A stretch of 64,000 nucleotides of DNA from contig NZ_CP107917.1 in assembly GCF_036014175.1 (NCBI RefSeq), positions 3,100,001 through 3,164,000 on the forward strand, read 5' to 3'. This DNA is from Streptomyces sp. NBC_00443. Lineage in GTDB: Bacteria > Actinomycetota > Actinomycetes > Streptomycetales > Streptomycetaceae. The notes beneath the pieces were generated by a model. It was not told where the DNA came from, ran no database searches, and saw only the letters and a list, made by a program, of their open reading frames with translations. Of the stretch, positions 34,786 through 45,028 are shown piece after piece (within the stretch, counting starts at the first letter, position 1; the number at the start of each line of letters is the position of its first letter). Made by a program: the position numbers and the translations under genes.

Positions 34786-35028
34786 ATGCAGGGCACTGTG
34801 ACGATGTACAGCACCACATGGTGCGGCTACTGCCAGCGGCTGAAGAAGCAGCTGGAACGCGAAGGCATCGCGTACACCGAGATCAACATCGAGCAGGACC
34901 CCGAGTCCGCGGCGTTCGTCGAAAAGGCGAATGGCGGAAATCAGACGGTACCTACCGTGCTGTTCGGGGATGGTTCGACGCTGACGAACCCGTCGCTGGC
35001 TCAGGTGAAGCAGAAGATCGGCGTGTGA
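34786..35028 (+). CDS. Mycoredoxin (glutaredoxin-like, mycothiol-dependent)
   Basis: The 80-residue thioredoxin-fold protein reduces mycothiol mixed disulfides. The active site CGYC lies in MYSTTWCGYCQRLKKQLE (about residues 13-16). The cis-proline segment NQTVPTVLFGDG and a C-terminal helix complete the fold. CGYC with this length is the mycoredoxin-1 pattern. The start is ATG 34786 (MQGTVTMYSTTWCGYC), after GAGGAG. An exact SigR promoter lies upstream, so expression should rise under thiol oxidation. A terminator follows. Confidence 0.93.
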   Translation: MQGTVTMYSTTWCGYCQRLKKQLEREGIAYTEINIEQDPESAAFVEKANGGNQTVPTVLFGDGSTLTNPSLAQVKQKIGV

Positions 35029-35051
35029 CCGAAGCGCATCAATGCGCATGC

Positions 35052-35093
35052 AGAGGGTGGCCGTCCCGGCTCGGGGCAGCCACCCTCTCTTTG
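35052..35093. terminator. Bidirectional terminator between mycoredoxin and nudC
   Basis: The stem AGAGGGTGGC (35052-35061) pairs with GCCACCCTCT (35079-35088), followed by CTTTG on the plus strand. It separates convergent genes. Confidence 0.88.
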
Positions 35094-35096
35094 CAC

Positions 35097-36038
35097 TCAG
35101 ACGCTGCGGGTCGGCAGCGGCTTGCCGTACCAGAGCTCGATCAGACGGGCCGCGATCGAGATGCCGTACGGCGGCATGACCTCGCCGGAGTCGAAGGCGG
35201 CGCGCAGTTCCTCGCGGGAGAACCAGCGGGCCTCGTGGATCTCGTCGCCGTCGACGTTGATCTCGGTGGAGGTGGCGCGGGCCATGAAGCCCAGCATGAG
35301 GCTGGACGGGAAGGGCCAGGGCTGGCTGGCGACGTACTCGACCTGGCCGACGCTGACACCTGCCTCCTCGTAGACCTCGCGGCGCACCGTCTGCTCGATG
35401 GACTCGCCGGGCTCGACGAAACCGGCGAGCGTGGAGAAGCGGCCCTCGGGCCAGTGGACCTGGCGGCCGAGCAGGATGCGATCGTCCTCGTCGGTGACGG
35501 CCATGATCACTGCGGGGTCGGTGCGCGGGTAGTGCTCGGCGCCGCAGGCGGGGCAACGGCGGATGTGGCCGGCCGCGGCGATCACGGTGCGCTCGCCGCA
35601 GCGGGAGCAGAAGCGGTGGGTGCGCTGCCAGTTCTCCAGGCCGACGGCGTGCACCATCAGGCCGGTGTCGCGCGGCGACAGCAGCAGGCCTGCCTCGCGC
35701 AGGCCTGCCGGTCGTGCGGACTGGTCGATACGGCCGGGCAGTGCGTCCTTCTGGAGGGCGAAGTAGCTGACGCCGTCCTCGTCGATGCCGAGGAAGTAGC
35801 GGTGCGCCTCGGTGAGAGGGGCCTCGAAGGAGGGGGTCATGACGAGTTCGGTGCGCCCGTCCGCCGTCTCGTCGACGAGGACCTGACCGCCGGAGACCAC
35901 GAAGCAGCGGGTCGTGGGGTGGCTCCATGCCGCCGCGAGCCAGGCCTCGTCGAGCCGGTGGTGGGCGGCGCGGTCGATGCCGCTCGATGCGGTGAGCGAG
36001 ATGGGGCGGTCGGCGGTGTGGTCGGTCGAAGTGGTCAC
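35097..36038 (-). CDS. nudC: NAD+/NADH diphosphatase NudC
   Basis: The 313-residue Nudix enzyme cleaves NAD(H) to NMN(H) and AMP; in other bacteria it also removes NAD caps from RNA. A four-cysteine zinc site (FCSRCGER ... RCPACGAEHYPR) precedes the Nudix box GFVEPGESIEQTVRREVYEEAG. The NADH-pyrophosphatase signature SQPWPFPSSLM follows directly. All three elements together define NudC. The start is GTG 36038 (MTTSTDHTADRP), with GGAAG 5 nt upstream; TTG 36050 is an alternative. Confidence 0.94.
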   Translation of the reverse strand: MTTSTDHTADRPISLTASSGIDRAAHHRLDEAWLAAAWSHPTTRCFVVSGGQVLVDETADGRTELVMTPSFEAPLTEAHRYFLGIDEDGVSYFALQKDALPGRIDQSARPAGLREAGLLLSPRDTGLMVHAVGLENWQRTHRFCSRCGERTVIAAAGHIRRCPACGAEHYPRTDPAVIMAVTDEDDRILLGRQVHWPEGRFSTLAGFVEPGESIEQTVRREVYEEAGVSVGQVEYVASQPWPFPSSLMLGFMARATSTEINVDGDEIHEARWFSREELRAAFDSGEVMPPYGISIAARLIELWYGKPLPTRSV

Positions 36039-36194
36039 GGGTGCTTCCAACTCCCCCAGTGGAACGGTGTGCTTCGGCGGGTGGATCGGCGGGACGTGCG
36101 ACGGGAGGCGACCGGGTCCATCGGGGCTCGGCGGTGCGGGGCGGCCGTTTCAGTCTGCCCCGCGCGCAATGCCCGTCCGGACGGCCCAGGTGGG

Positions 36195-37598
36195 TCAGGG
36201 CGCATGACGCCAGTTCGCGGCCAGGTCGCCCCACAGATAGGCGGTGGTCTCGACGCCCTTGAGCAGCAGATCGAGCTCGACCTTCTCGTTCGGGGCGTGC
36301 CAGCCGTCGGAGGGGACGGAGATGCCCAGGAAGAGCACGGGTGCGCCGAGGACGTCCTGGAGGTCGGCGGCGGGGCCCGAGCCGCCTTCGCGGGTGAAAC
36401 GGACCGGGCCCTCGAAGGCGCGGCCCATGGCGCGTACGACGGACTGCAGGGCGGGGTGGTCCAGCGGCGTCAGGCACGGGCGCGTGGCCCCGCTGAACGT
36501 GATCTCGCAGCGGATACCGGCGGGCACCTGAGCGTCCGCCCACGCGCGGACGGCCTTCTCGATGTGGTCGGGCTCCTGTCCCGCGACCAGCCGGAAGGAG
36601 AGCTTCACCATGGCGGTGGACGGGATGATCGTCTTGCTGCCGGGGCCCTGATAGCCGCCGCCGATGCCGTTGACCTCGGCGGTGGGGCGGGCCCAGACAC
36701 GCTCCAGGGTGGTGTGCCCGGCCTCGCCCTGGGTGGCGTACGACTTGGCGGTGCGCAGCCACTGCTGCTCGTCGAAGGGCAGCTCGGCAAAGAGTTCGCG
36801 CTCGCGGTCGGTCAGTTCGACGGTGCCGTCGTAGAAGCCGGGGATCGCCACGCGCGCGTGCTCGTCGTGCAGGGCGGCGACCAGGCGGGCGGCAGCGGTC
36901 GCCGGGTTGGGGACGGCGCCGCCGAAGGAGCCGGAGTGGATGTCCTGGTCGGGGCCGTACAGCCGGATCTCGCACTCGGCCAGGCCCCGCATGCCGGTAC
37001 ACACGGTGGGGGTGTCCTCGGACCACATGCCGGTGTCGGACACGATCACAGTGTCGGCCGCGAGCCGCTCGGCGCGCTCCTCGGCCAGAGCGCGGAAGTG
37101 CGGGGAGCCGGACTCCTCCTCGCCCTCGATCAGCAGCTTCAGGTGCACGGCCGGGGCGGTGCGGCCGGTGGTCGCGAGGTGGGCGCGGACGCCGAGTGTG
37201 TGGAAGAACACCTGGCCCTTGTCGTCGGCCGCCCCGCGCGCGTAGAGGCGGCCTTCGCGGACGACGGGCTCGAAGGGCTCGCTGTCCCAGCCGTCCTCGA
37301 GGGCGGCGGGCTGCACGTCATGGTGGCCGTAGACGAGGACCGTGGGCGCCTTGGGATCGTCGGAGGGCCACTCGGCGAAGACGGCGGGCGCGCCCGCGGT
37401 CGGCCAGACCTCGGCGGTCGGGAAGCCGGTCTCCTTGAGCTTGGCGGCGAGCCAGTCGGCGCTGCGGCGTACGTCGGGCGCGTGGTCGGGCTGGGCCGAC
37501 ACGGACGGTATGCGCAGCCACTCGGCGAGGTCGTCGAGGAAGGCGGCGCGGTGCTGCTCGATGTACGTGCGGACAGCGCTGTCCGGGGTCTGGCTCAT
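36195..37598 (-). CDS. M20-family dipeptidase
   Basis: The 467-residue cytosolic zinc peptidase has metal-binding motifs VLVYGHHDVQP (about 88-98), GAADDKGQ (about 120-127) and LIEGEEESGSPHF (about 157-169). A dimerisation insert (about 215-390) and a late histidine in SDGWHAPNEKVEL follow. It resembles carnosinase-like/PepV-type dipeptidases of the M20A/F group. The start is ATG 37598 (MSQTPDSAVRTY). The gap to the adnB stop is only 10 nt, so it probably lies in the same transcript, although no functional link to DNA repair is evident. Confidence 0.92.
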   Translation of the reverse strand: MSQTPDSAVRTYIEQHRAAFLDDLAEWLRIPSVSAQPDHAPDVRRSADWLAAKLKETGFPTAEVWPTAGAPAVFAEWPSDDPKAPTVLVYGHHDVQPAALEDGWDSEPFEPVVREGRLYARGAADDKGQVFFHTLGVRAHLATTGRTAPAVHLKLLIEGEEESGSPHFRALAEERAERLAADTVIVSDTGMWSEDTPTVCTGMRGLAECEIRLYGPDQDIHSGSFGGAVPNPATAAARLVAALHDEHARVAIPGFYDGTVELTDRERELFAELPFDEQQWLRTAKSYATQGEAGHTTLERVWARPTAEVNGIGGGYQGPGSKTIIPSTAMVKLSFRLVAGQEPDHIEKAVRAWADAQVPAGIRCEITFSGATRPCLTPLDHPALQSVVRAMGRAFEGPVRFTREGGSGPAADLQDVLGAPVLFLGISVPSDGWHAPNEKVELDLLLKGVETTAYLWGDLAANWRHAP

Positions 37599-37608
37599 GG
37601 TCACGAGC

Positions 37609-40600
37609 CTATCGGCCCGCACCGACATCCTCGGTGGGCGGTTCCTCACACTCCGCCTCCGTGACCGGGTCCTCGGTCAGCAGCCGCTCCAGGGCCGTCC
37701 GGTCCGGCAGATCGTCCGGCCGTACGACCTCGCCGCTGCGGACGTACAGAAACGCGGCGTTGACCGACCCCAGCGGCACGCCCTCCTGCTCGGCCCAGGC
37801 GAGGCGGTAGAGGGCGAGCTGGAGCGGGTCGGCGGTGCGGGTCCGGTTGGTCTTCCAGTCGACGATCTCGTACGTCGCCCCGTTGCCGTCGCCCTCCTTG
37901 TAGACGGCGTCGATACGGCCCCTTACGACGCGGCCCGCGATCGCGAGCTGGAACGGGGTCTCGACCCGGTACGGCGTGCGGTGCGCGTATTCGGTGCGCT
38001 CGAAGGCGTCCTTGAGGGCCTCCAGGTCGCGCTCGTCGGCGATCTCGGCCTCGCTGCCGGGCAGGTCGTCCGGCTCCAGCATGGGCAGCGTGAGCTCTTC
38101 GAAGCGAGCCTCGATCCAGGCGTGGAATCGGGTACCGCGGCGCGCGGCAGGTTGAGGCGGGCGCGGCATGGGGCGCGCGAGCTCCTGCGCGAACCCATCC
38201 GGGTCGGCAGCCAGCCGCATCAGCTGGGACGCGGTCAGCGACGCGGGCAGGGGCACGTCGGTGACGCTCGCGCGGGCGCGCAGGAGCTCTCCGGTGAGGG
38301 CGTCGAGGTCGCGGTCCCAGGAAGCCAGGGTGCGGGTTTCCTCGGGTGTGAGCGGTTCCCGTTTCGGTGGATGGCGGCGTGCGGGTGGTCCGGCAGGGGG
38401 CTCCGGGGATGTCGCCTGGTGCGGGATGGTCGGGCGGCCGGTGGGCCAGGAGTCCCAGTTGCCAGGATCGTCCTCGGACGACAGGTCGCCGGCGAAGGGC
38501 TCGTCGGGGGCGTCCGCGAAGCGCTTGTCCCCGCGGGACCCGTCCGCTGGCGAACCGTCTCGGCGGGACCCGCCCGCGAGGGAACCATCTCGGCGGGCCC
38601 CGTCCGCGAAGGTCTCGTCGGCGAAGGTCCCGTCCGCGAAAGGATCGTCCTCGTCGGGCAAATCGTCCACGACCGCTTCGTCGTCGTCCGGCGGCGGAGG
38701 CCAGTCCGGATCGTCGTACGTGTCCGGGTCGTGCGCGGCGGCGGGGTGGCCGTCCTCGTGGGAGGTGAGCGCCTCCAGGTGGGCCAGGACCGTCTCGGCG
38801 GCGGCCCGGCGTCGGGCCAGAGCCGTCTCGTCGAGAGGCAGGGGCCACAGCTGGTCGGCGTTCTCCCGGTGCAGGGCCGGGTTCTCCTCGCCCTCGGCCG
38901 GCTCGTCGGCCCACGCCTCGATCTCGCCGTACCCGGCCGCGCAGTGGTCGTACAGGGCCTGCAGGAAGTCGGAGGGTCCGCGGGGTTTCTTCTGGGTGGG
39001 GCCCCACCAGTGGCCGGAGCCGAGGAGCAGGGAGCGGGGGCGGGTGAAGGTGACGTAGCCGAGGCGGAGTTCCTCGGTGTGCTGGTGATCCTTCATGGCC
39101 TCGTGGAAGGCCTTCAGGCCGCGGGAATCCCAGGAGGCGACGTCCGGGAGCGTGTCGGTGTCGCCGCGCAGCTCGTGCGGGAGGACCTTGCCCTGCGCGG
39201 TCCACTTCTCGCGGCCCTGGGTGCTGGGGAAGGTGCCCGTGACCAGGCCGGGGACGGCGACGACGTCCCACTCCAGGCCCTTGGACTTGTGCGCGGTGAG
39301 CACCTTGACGGTGTTCTCGCCGCCCGGGAGGGCGTTGTCGAGCCCCTTCTCGTACTGGGCGGCGGTGCGCAGGAAGCCGAGGAAGGCGAGCAGGGACGCC
39401 TCGTTGTCGCCGGCCGCGAAGGAGGCGGCGATGTCGAGGAAGTTGGACAGGGTCTCGCGGCGGCGGGCGGCCAGGGCGTGCGGGGACGCCGACAGCTCCA
39501 CTTCCAGGCCGGTGACGGCGAGGACGCGGTGAAGTACGTCCATCAGCGGGTCGGACAGGGAGCGGCGCAGGTCCCGCAGTTCGGTGGCCAGGCGCGCGAA
39601 CCGCACGCGCGCGTCCGGCGAGAAGGGCAGCCCGTCGTCGTCACCGTCGCCGTCCATCGGCGTCTCAAGGAACGTGTCCAGGGCGTCCGCGAGCGAAATG
39701 ACCTCGGCGGGGTCGACCCCTTCGACGGCCTCGGCCAGGCGACGGTCCGGGTCGTCGTCGCCGTCCACCCGCGCGTGGGACACCAACCGCCGTGCGCGGC
39801 GCCCCAGGAGGGCGAGGTCGCGCGGGCCGATGCGCCAACGCGGGCCGGTGAGGAGGCGGACCAGGGCCGCATTGGCTCCGGGGTCCTGGAGGACCTCGCA
39901 GACCGCGACGAGGTCGGCGATTTCGGGCAGGTGGAGCAGCCCGGACAGGCCGACCACCTCGACGGGGATGTCCCGGGCGACGAGCGCGGCTTGGATCTCG
40001 GCGAAGTCGGTCGCCGTGCGGCACAGGACGGCGATCTCGCCGGGTTCCTTGCCGGTGCGGACGAGATGCGCGACGGAGTCGGCGATCCAGTCGATCTCCT
40101 CGGCATGGGTGGGCAGGAGGGCGCAGCGGACCATGCCGTCACGCTCGGCACCCGGGGCCGGGCGGAGGGCCTCCACGCCCGCGTGCATGGCGCGCAGGGG
40201 CTCGGCGAGGCCGTTGGCGAGGTCGAGGAGGCGGCCGCCGCTGCGGCGGTTCTCGCTGAGCGCCTGGCGGGCGGCGGGGCGGCCGTCGGTGTGCGCGAAG
40301 TGCTCGGGGAAGTCGTCGAGGTTGGCGACGGAGGCGCCGCGCCAACCGTAGATCGCCTGGCAGGGGTCGCCGACGGCGGTCACCGGGTGGCCGGTGCCAC
40401 CCCCGAACAGGCCCGCCAGGAGGACGCGTTGGGCGACGGACGTGTCCTGGTATTCGTCCAGGAGGACCACGCGGAACTCGTCGCGCAGGATGGGGCCTAC
40501 CTCGGGGATCCCGGCGAGCTGTGCCGACAGGGCGATCTGGTCGCCGAAGTCCAGCAGGTCCCGCTCCCGCTTTGCCGCGCGGTAGCGGCGCACGAGGTCG

Positions 40601-41265
40601 GCGAGTTCCCGGCGGGCCGCGGCCGCCTCGGGGACCTTGCGCAGATCGGCGTTGGTGAGCTTGGCACCTTGCAGCGTGAGCAGCATCCCGGCGTCGTACG
40701 CGCGCAGGGCCTCGGGCCGGACGAGGTGCTCGGCGAGTTCGGCGTCGAGGGTGAGCAGGTCGCTGACCAGGTCGGCGAAGGAGCGGGTGAGTGCCGGATA
40801 CGGGCCCGGGGCCTCGCGCAGCACGCGCGCGGCGAGTTGGTAGCGGGTGGCGTCGGCGAGCAGGCGGGACGTCGGTTCGAGGCCGATGCGCAGGCCGTGA
40901 TCGGTCAGCAGGCGGCCGGCGAAGGCGTGGTACGTCGAGATCACCGGCTCGCCCGGCGGATTGTCCGGGTCGATGACGTCGGGGTCGGTGACACCGGCCC
41001 TGATGAGCGCCTTGCGGACGCGCTCGGCGAGTTCACCGGCGGCCTTGTTGGTGAAGGTCAGGCCGAGGACCTGTTCGGGGGCGACCTGGCCGGTGCCGAC
41101 CAGCCACACCACGCGTGCCGCCATCACCGTGGTCTTGCCCGACCCGGCTCCGGCCACGATGACCTGCGGGGCGGGCGGCGCGGTGATGCAGGCCGTCTGC
41201 TCCGGAGTGAACGGGATGCCGAGGAGCTCCTTGAGCTGCTCGGGATCGGTGATACGGGCGGACAC
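37609..41265 (-). CDS. adnB: AdnB-like helicase-nuclease subunit
   Basis: The 1218-residue subunit belongs to the actinobacterial AdnAB double-strand-break resection motor. The N-terminal UvrD-like helicase has Walker A VAGAGSGKTTVMAAR, TFTNKAAGELAERV, LDEYQDTSVAQR, GDPCQAIYGWRGA, LTAHKSKGLEWDVVAV and LGYVTFTRPRSLLL. The C-terminal RecB-like nuclease domain (about 1040-1190) has GRIDAVYKEG and YEIVDWKTNRTRTADPLQLALY. Between them is a long acidic, repeat-rich insert (FADGT/RRDGS units, about residues 870-960). The start is GTG 41265. It lies 115 nt downstream of the adnA-like gene, the normal adnA-adnB order. Confidence 0.92.
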   Translation of the reverse strand: MSARITDPEQLKELLGIPFTPEQTACITAPPAPQVIVAGAGSGKTTVMAARVVWLVGTGQVAPEQVLGLTFTNKAAGELAERVRKALIRAGVTDPDVIDPDNPPGEPVISTYHAFAGRLLTDHGLRIGLEPTSRLLADATRYQLAARVLREAPGPYPALTRSFADLVSDLLTLDAELAEHLVRPEALRAYDAGMLLTLQGAKLTNADLRKVPEAAAARRELADLVRRYRAAKRERDLLDFGDQIALSAQLAGIPEVGPILRDEFRVVLLDEYQDTSVAQRVLLAGLFGGGTGHPVTAVGDPCQAIYGWRGASVANLDDFPEHFAHTDGRPAARQALSENRRSGGRLLDLANGLAEPLRAMHAGVEALRPAPGAERDGMVRCALLPTHAEEIDWIADSVAHLVRTGKEPGEIAVLCRTATDFAEIQAALVARDIPVEVVGLSGLLHLPEIADLVAVCEVLQDPGANAALVRLLTGPRWRIGPRDLALLGRRARRLVSHARVDGDDDPDRRLAEAVEGVDPAEVISLADALDTFLETPMDGDGDDDGLPFSPDARVRFARLATELRDLRRSLSDPLMDVLHRVLAVTGLEVELSASPHALAARRRETLSNFLDIAASFAAGDNEASLLAFLGFLRTAAQYEKGLDNALPGGENTVKVLTAHKSKGLEWDVVAVPGLVTGTFPSTQGREKWTAQGKVLPHELRGDTDTLPDVASWDSRGLKAFHEAMKDHQHTEELRLGYVTFTRPRSLLLGSGHWWGPTQKKPRGPSDFLQALYDHCAAGYGEIEAWADEPAEGEENPALHRENADQLWPLPLDETALARRRAAAETVLAHLEALTSHEDGHPAAAHDPDTYDDPDWPPPPDDDEAVVDDLPDEDDPFADGTFADETFADGARRDGSLAGGSRRDGSPADGSRGDKRFADAPDEPFAGDLSSEDDPGNWDSWPTGRPTIPHQATSPEPPAGPPARRHPPKREPLTPEETRTLASWDRDLDALTGELLRARASVTDVPLPASLTASQLMRLAADPDGFAQELARPMPRPPQPAARRGTRFHAWIEARFEELTLPMLEPDDLPGSEAEIADERDLEALKDAFERTEYAHRTPYRVETPFQLAIAGRVVRGRIDAVYKEGDGNGATYEIVDWKTNRTRTADPLQLALYRLAWAEQEGVPLGSVNAAFLYVRSGEVVRPDDLPDRTALERLLTEDPVTEAECEEPPTEDVGAGR

Positions 41266-41379
41266 CTCAGAGAGGCTAGCTGCGGCCACTGACAGTCGAT
41301 GCCGGATCACCCTGCGAGCCGGAAGAAGCGCAGGTCAGCACGGGTGGTGCGATCGGTCACTCCGGCTACTGACGATGCG

Positions 41380-44300
41380 TCACTCGATGACGTGCCGTCC
41401 CTCGGGCCGCGCACTGCACGACGCCCGGAACGCGCAGTGGGTGCAGTGCTGACCCGCTGTGGGTGTGAACCGCTCGTCCAGGACCTTGCCGGCCGCCGTG
41501 GCCAGCAGGTCGCCGACCCACTCCCCCTCGGCGCCCTCCAGGGGCTCCTGCCCCTGGACCTTGGGAAGCGTCTCGCCGCCGTCACGCTTGGCGGCGCCCT
41601 GGCGCAGCTGGACGAGTTCGGCGCCGCCCGGCTCGGGGCGTACGCCGTCGAAGGCCTCGTCGACGGCGCCCTCGTTGACGGCGAGCTGATAGACGGCCAG
41701 CTGCGGGTGGCGGGCCACCTCGGCCGCGCTGGGGGCCTGCTTGCCGGTCTTGAAGTCGACCACGTAGGCACGCCCTTCGCCGTCGGCCTCGACGCGGTCC
41801 ATCTGGCCACGGATACGCACCTCGAAGTCGCCCGCGCCCAGGGTGACGTCGAAGTCGTGCTCGCTCGCCACCGGAGTTCGCCCCGCGCGGTCCATCACGT
41901 GCCATTTGAGGAAGCGTTCGAGCGCCACGCGCGCGTTGTCCTTCTCCTGCGCCGACTTCCAGGGCGCGTCGAAGGCGAGGGCGTTCCACACGGAGTCGAG
42001 GCGCTCCATGAGGACGGCGAGGTCGGCCGGGGTGTGTCCGGAGGCGACCTCGTCGGCGAGGACATGCACCACGTTGCCGAAGCCCTGGGCGACCGTCGCG
42101 GGCGCGTCGGCCTTCACCTCGCGGCCCAGGAACCACTGCAGGGCGCAGGTGTTGGCGAGCTGGTCGAGGGCGCTTCCGGAGAGCACGACGGGCTGGTCGC
42201 GGTTGCGCAGCGGCACCTTGGACTCGGTCGGCTCGAACATGCCCCACCAGCGGTAGGGGTGCGCGGCGGGGACCAGCGGGCGGCCGTCTTCGTCGGCGAG
42301 CGCGGCGAGCCGGGCCAGACGGCGGGCGGCGGCCTCCCTGAGAGTGTCCGACGCGCGCGGGTCGACCGTCGTCGCCCGGAGTTCGGCCACGAGCGCGGCG
42401 ACGGACAGCGGGCGGCGTGGGCGGCCGGTCACGTCCCTCGGTTCCACGCCGAGTTCGGTCAGGAATCGGGAGGGCTGGTCGCCGTCGTCCGCGGGGGCCT
42501 TCACCGCGGTGACGACGAGGCGTTCACGCGCGCGTGTGGCGGCGACGTAGAACAGGCGGCGCTCCTCCGCCAACAGCGCGCCCGGGGTGAGGGGTTCGGC
42601 GAGGCCGTCGCGGCCGATGCGGTCGGCCTCCAGGAGGGAGCCTCGACGGCGCAGGTCCGGCCACAGGCCCTCCTGGACGCCCGCGACGACGACCAGACGC
42701 CACTCGAGGCCCTTGGAGCGGTGCGCGGTCATCAGGCGCACCGCGTCGGGGCGCACGGCACGCCGTGTGAGGGTGTCGGCGGCGATGTCCTCGGCCTCGA
42801 TCTCCTCCAGGAAGTTCAGGGCGCCCCGGCCGCCGGTGCGCTCCTCCGCGCGGGTCGCCGTCGCGAACAGTGCGCATACGGCGTCGAGGTCACGGTCGGC
42901 GTTGCGGCCGGCCGCGCCACCGCGGCGGGCGGTCCGCTCCAGGCGCGTGGGCCACGGTGTGCCCTCCCACAGGTCCCACAGCGCCTCCTCGGCCGTACCG
43001 CCGTCCGCGAGGCGCTCACGGGCCTTGCGTAGCAGCGCGCCGAGGCGCTGGGCGCCACGCGCGTACGCGGGGTCGTGCACGGCCAGACGCTCCGGCTCGG
43101 CGAGCGCCCGCGCGAGCAGGTGGTCCGAGGGCGGCGGCAGGGGTTTCCCGCGGCCCGCTCCTCGTCGCGCAGGGCCCGCCCGAGGCGGCGCAGGTCGGCG
43201 GCGTCCATGCCCGCGAGGGGCGAGGCGAGCAGGGTCAGCGCGGTCTCGGTGTCGAGCCACGAGGTGGCGGGCTCGTCCGTCGAGTCGTCGCTGCCGGGGT
43301 CGCCGTCCTGCGGCCGTGTGTCGTCCCCCTCGGGTTCGCGCCGTACGCCCTCGTCGGCCGCCTCTCGCGCCACCGTCGCCTCGGCCGTGGCCACCGCCCG
43401 CAGTGCCGTCAGGAGTGGCGCCACCGCCGGCTCATGCCTCAGCGGCAGGTCGTCGCCGTCGATGTCGAGGGGTACTCCGGCCGCCGTGAGCGCCCGGCGC
43501 ACGGTCGGGATCGTGCGCGCCCCGGCACGCACCAGTACAGCCATCTCGCCCCACGGAACGCCGTCCTCCAGATGTGCCCTGCGCAGGATGTCGGCGACGT
43601 TGTCCAGCTCGGTGCCGGGCGTCGGATACGTGAAGACCTCCACGCGGCCGCCCTCGTGGACCGGCGACAGCGCGCGGTGGGCGCGCACCTTCTCCGCCGG
43701 CAGGCGGGTGAGCGGCATGCGCTGGGTCAGCAGCCGGGTCGCGGCCAGCAGGGCGGCGCCGGAGCGGCGGGAGGTGCGCAGAACCTCCACGCGCGCGGGG
43801 CGGCCGTCCGCGCGAGGGAAGGCGTGCGGGAACTCCAGGATGCCGTTCACGTCGGCGCCCCGGAAGGTGTAGATCGACTGGTCGGGGTCGCCGAAGGCCA
43901 CGAGGGTCCGCCCGCCACCGGCGAGGGCGTGCAGCAGCCGTACCTGGGCCGGATCGGTGTCCTGGTACTCGTCGACGTACACGGCGTCGTACTGCGCGGC
44001 GAGCCGCTCTGCGGCCTCGGGACGGCGGGCGAGGAGCACCGCGCGGTGGACGAGTTCGGCGTAGTCGAGCGCGCCCTGCATGTCGAGCACATCGAGGTAC
44101 TCGGCGAGGAAGGACGCCGCGGCACGCCAGTCGGGGCGGCCGATGCGGTGGGCGAAGGCGTCCAGGGCGTCCGGGCCGAGGCCCAGTTCGCGGCTGCGGG
44201 CGAGGACCGCGCGGACCTCGTCGGCGAAGCCACGGGTGGTCAGGCAGGCGCGCAGCTCGTCCGGCCAGCGCACATGTGCGAGGCCGAGCCGCTCCAGGTC

Positions 44301-44771
44301 CGGCTGACCCGCGAGCAGCTCCCGCACCGCCACGTCCTGCTCCGGGCCGGACAGCAGCCGCAGCGGCTCCACGAACAGATCGCTGTCCTGGTGGGCGCGG
44401 ACCAGTGCGTAGCAGAACGAGTGGAACGTGGTCGCCTGGGGCGAACGCGCCGCCCCCATGCGCAGCGCCATGCGGTCGCGCAGCTCCACGGCGGCCTTGC
44501 GGCTGAAAGTCAGCACCAGGATGCGCTCGGGGTCCGAGCCGCAGGCGATGCGCTCCGCCACCGACTCGACGAGCGTGGTGGTCTTGCCGGTGCCCGGACC
44601 TGCGAGAACGAGAAGCGGACCGCCGGCATGGTCAACCACGGCGCGCTGTGCGGCGTCAAGACGAGGGGGAGCCACTCGGACCGGCGGGGTTCGGACCAGC
44701 CGGTAAGCGCCACGGGCCCCCGGTCGCACCGGGGGGTGCGACAGGCGCCTGGTGGAGAAAGAGGAGCTCAC
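41380..44771 (-). pseudogene. adnA: AdnA-like helicase-nuclease subunit, interrupted by a -1 frameshift
   Basis: Two overlapping frames together encode one ~1130-residue AdnA protein. The N-terminal frame (44771 to about 43150) has Walker A LAGPGTGKTTTLVE, TFSRKAAVELRDR, VDEYQDTDPAQ and GDPDQSIYTFRGA, and ends RALRDEERAAG. It then continues out of frame. The next frame resumes GKPLPPPSDHLLARAL and runs to TAHRSKGLEW, LFYVAATRARERL, the nuclease block GQMDRVEADGEGRAYVVDFKTGKQ and the cysteine cluster HCTHCAFRASC. Adding one G to the minus-strand GGG run (plus 43147-43149) restores the frame. It may be a genuine mutation or a sequencing error in a homopolymer; everything else is intact. The GTG start at 44771 is approximate. 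Confidence 0.85.
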
Positions 44772-45028
44772 GTGGTTCGCCGGTCCTGGTGGGTGTGCTG
44801 GTGGGTCGCCCCTCGCGCGTGGAGGGCGGTGGCTGCGAGGTGAGGGCGACACGTGCAGCCGACGCTACGCCGCGGGGTGGTGCGGAAGCAGGGCTTCCGG
44901 TTCATCCCTCCGGGCACTCGTGGCACGTGCGTCCCTCGACTCACGAACGTACGTCATGCCACGGACGTGCCCCCTTCCCCCCGTACGGATCACAGGTCAC
45001 ACAGCGGGCCGTCCGATGGCGGAAGCTG
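44772..45028. other. Intergenic region between adnA and the alkyltransferase-like gene
   Basis: These 257 nt upstream of adnA hold no convincing gene; open frames on the plus strand are by-products of GC bias. The region should contain the adnA promoter, but no clear -35/-10 pair is evident. Confidence 0.5.

Noticed and set aside
34440..41292. Very long plus-strand open frames (over 1000 codons) opposite nudC, the dipeptidase and adnB
   Set aside because: The same artefact: both strands stay open in high-GC coding DNA. Helicase, Nudix and M20 motifs are all on the minus strand.
44772..45028. Possible small gene on the plus strand upstream of adnA
   Set aside because: No ribosome-binding site and no plausible start; it continues as a nonsense frame opposite the ATL gene.
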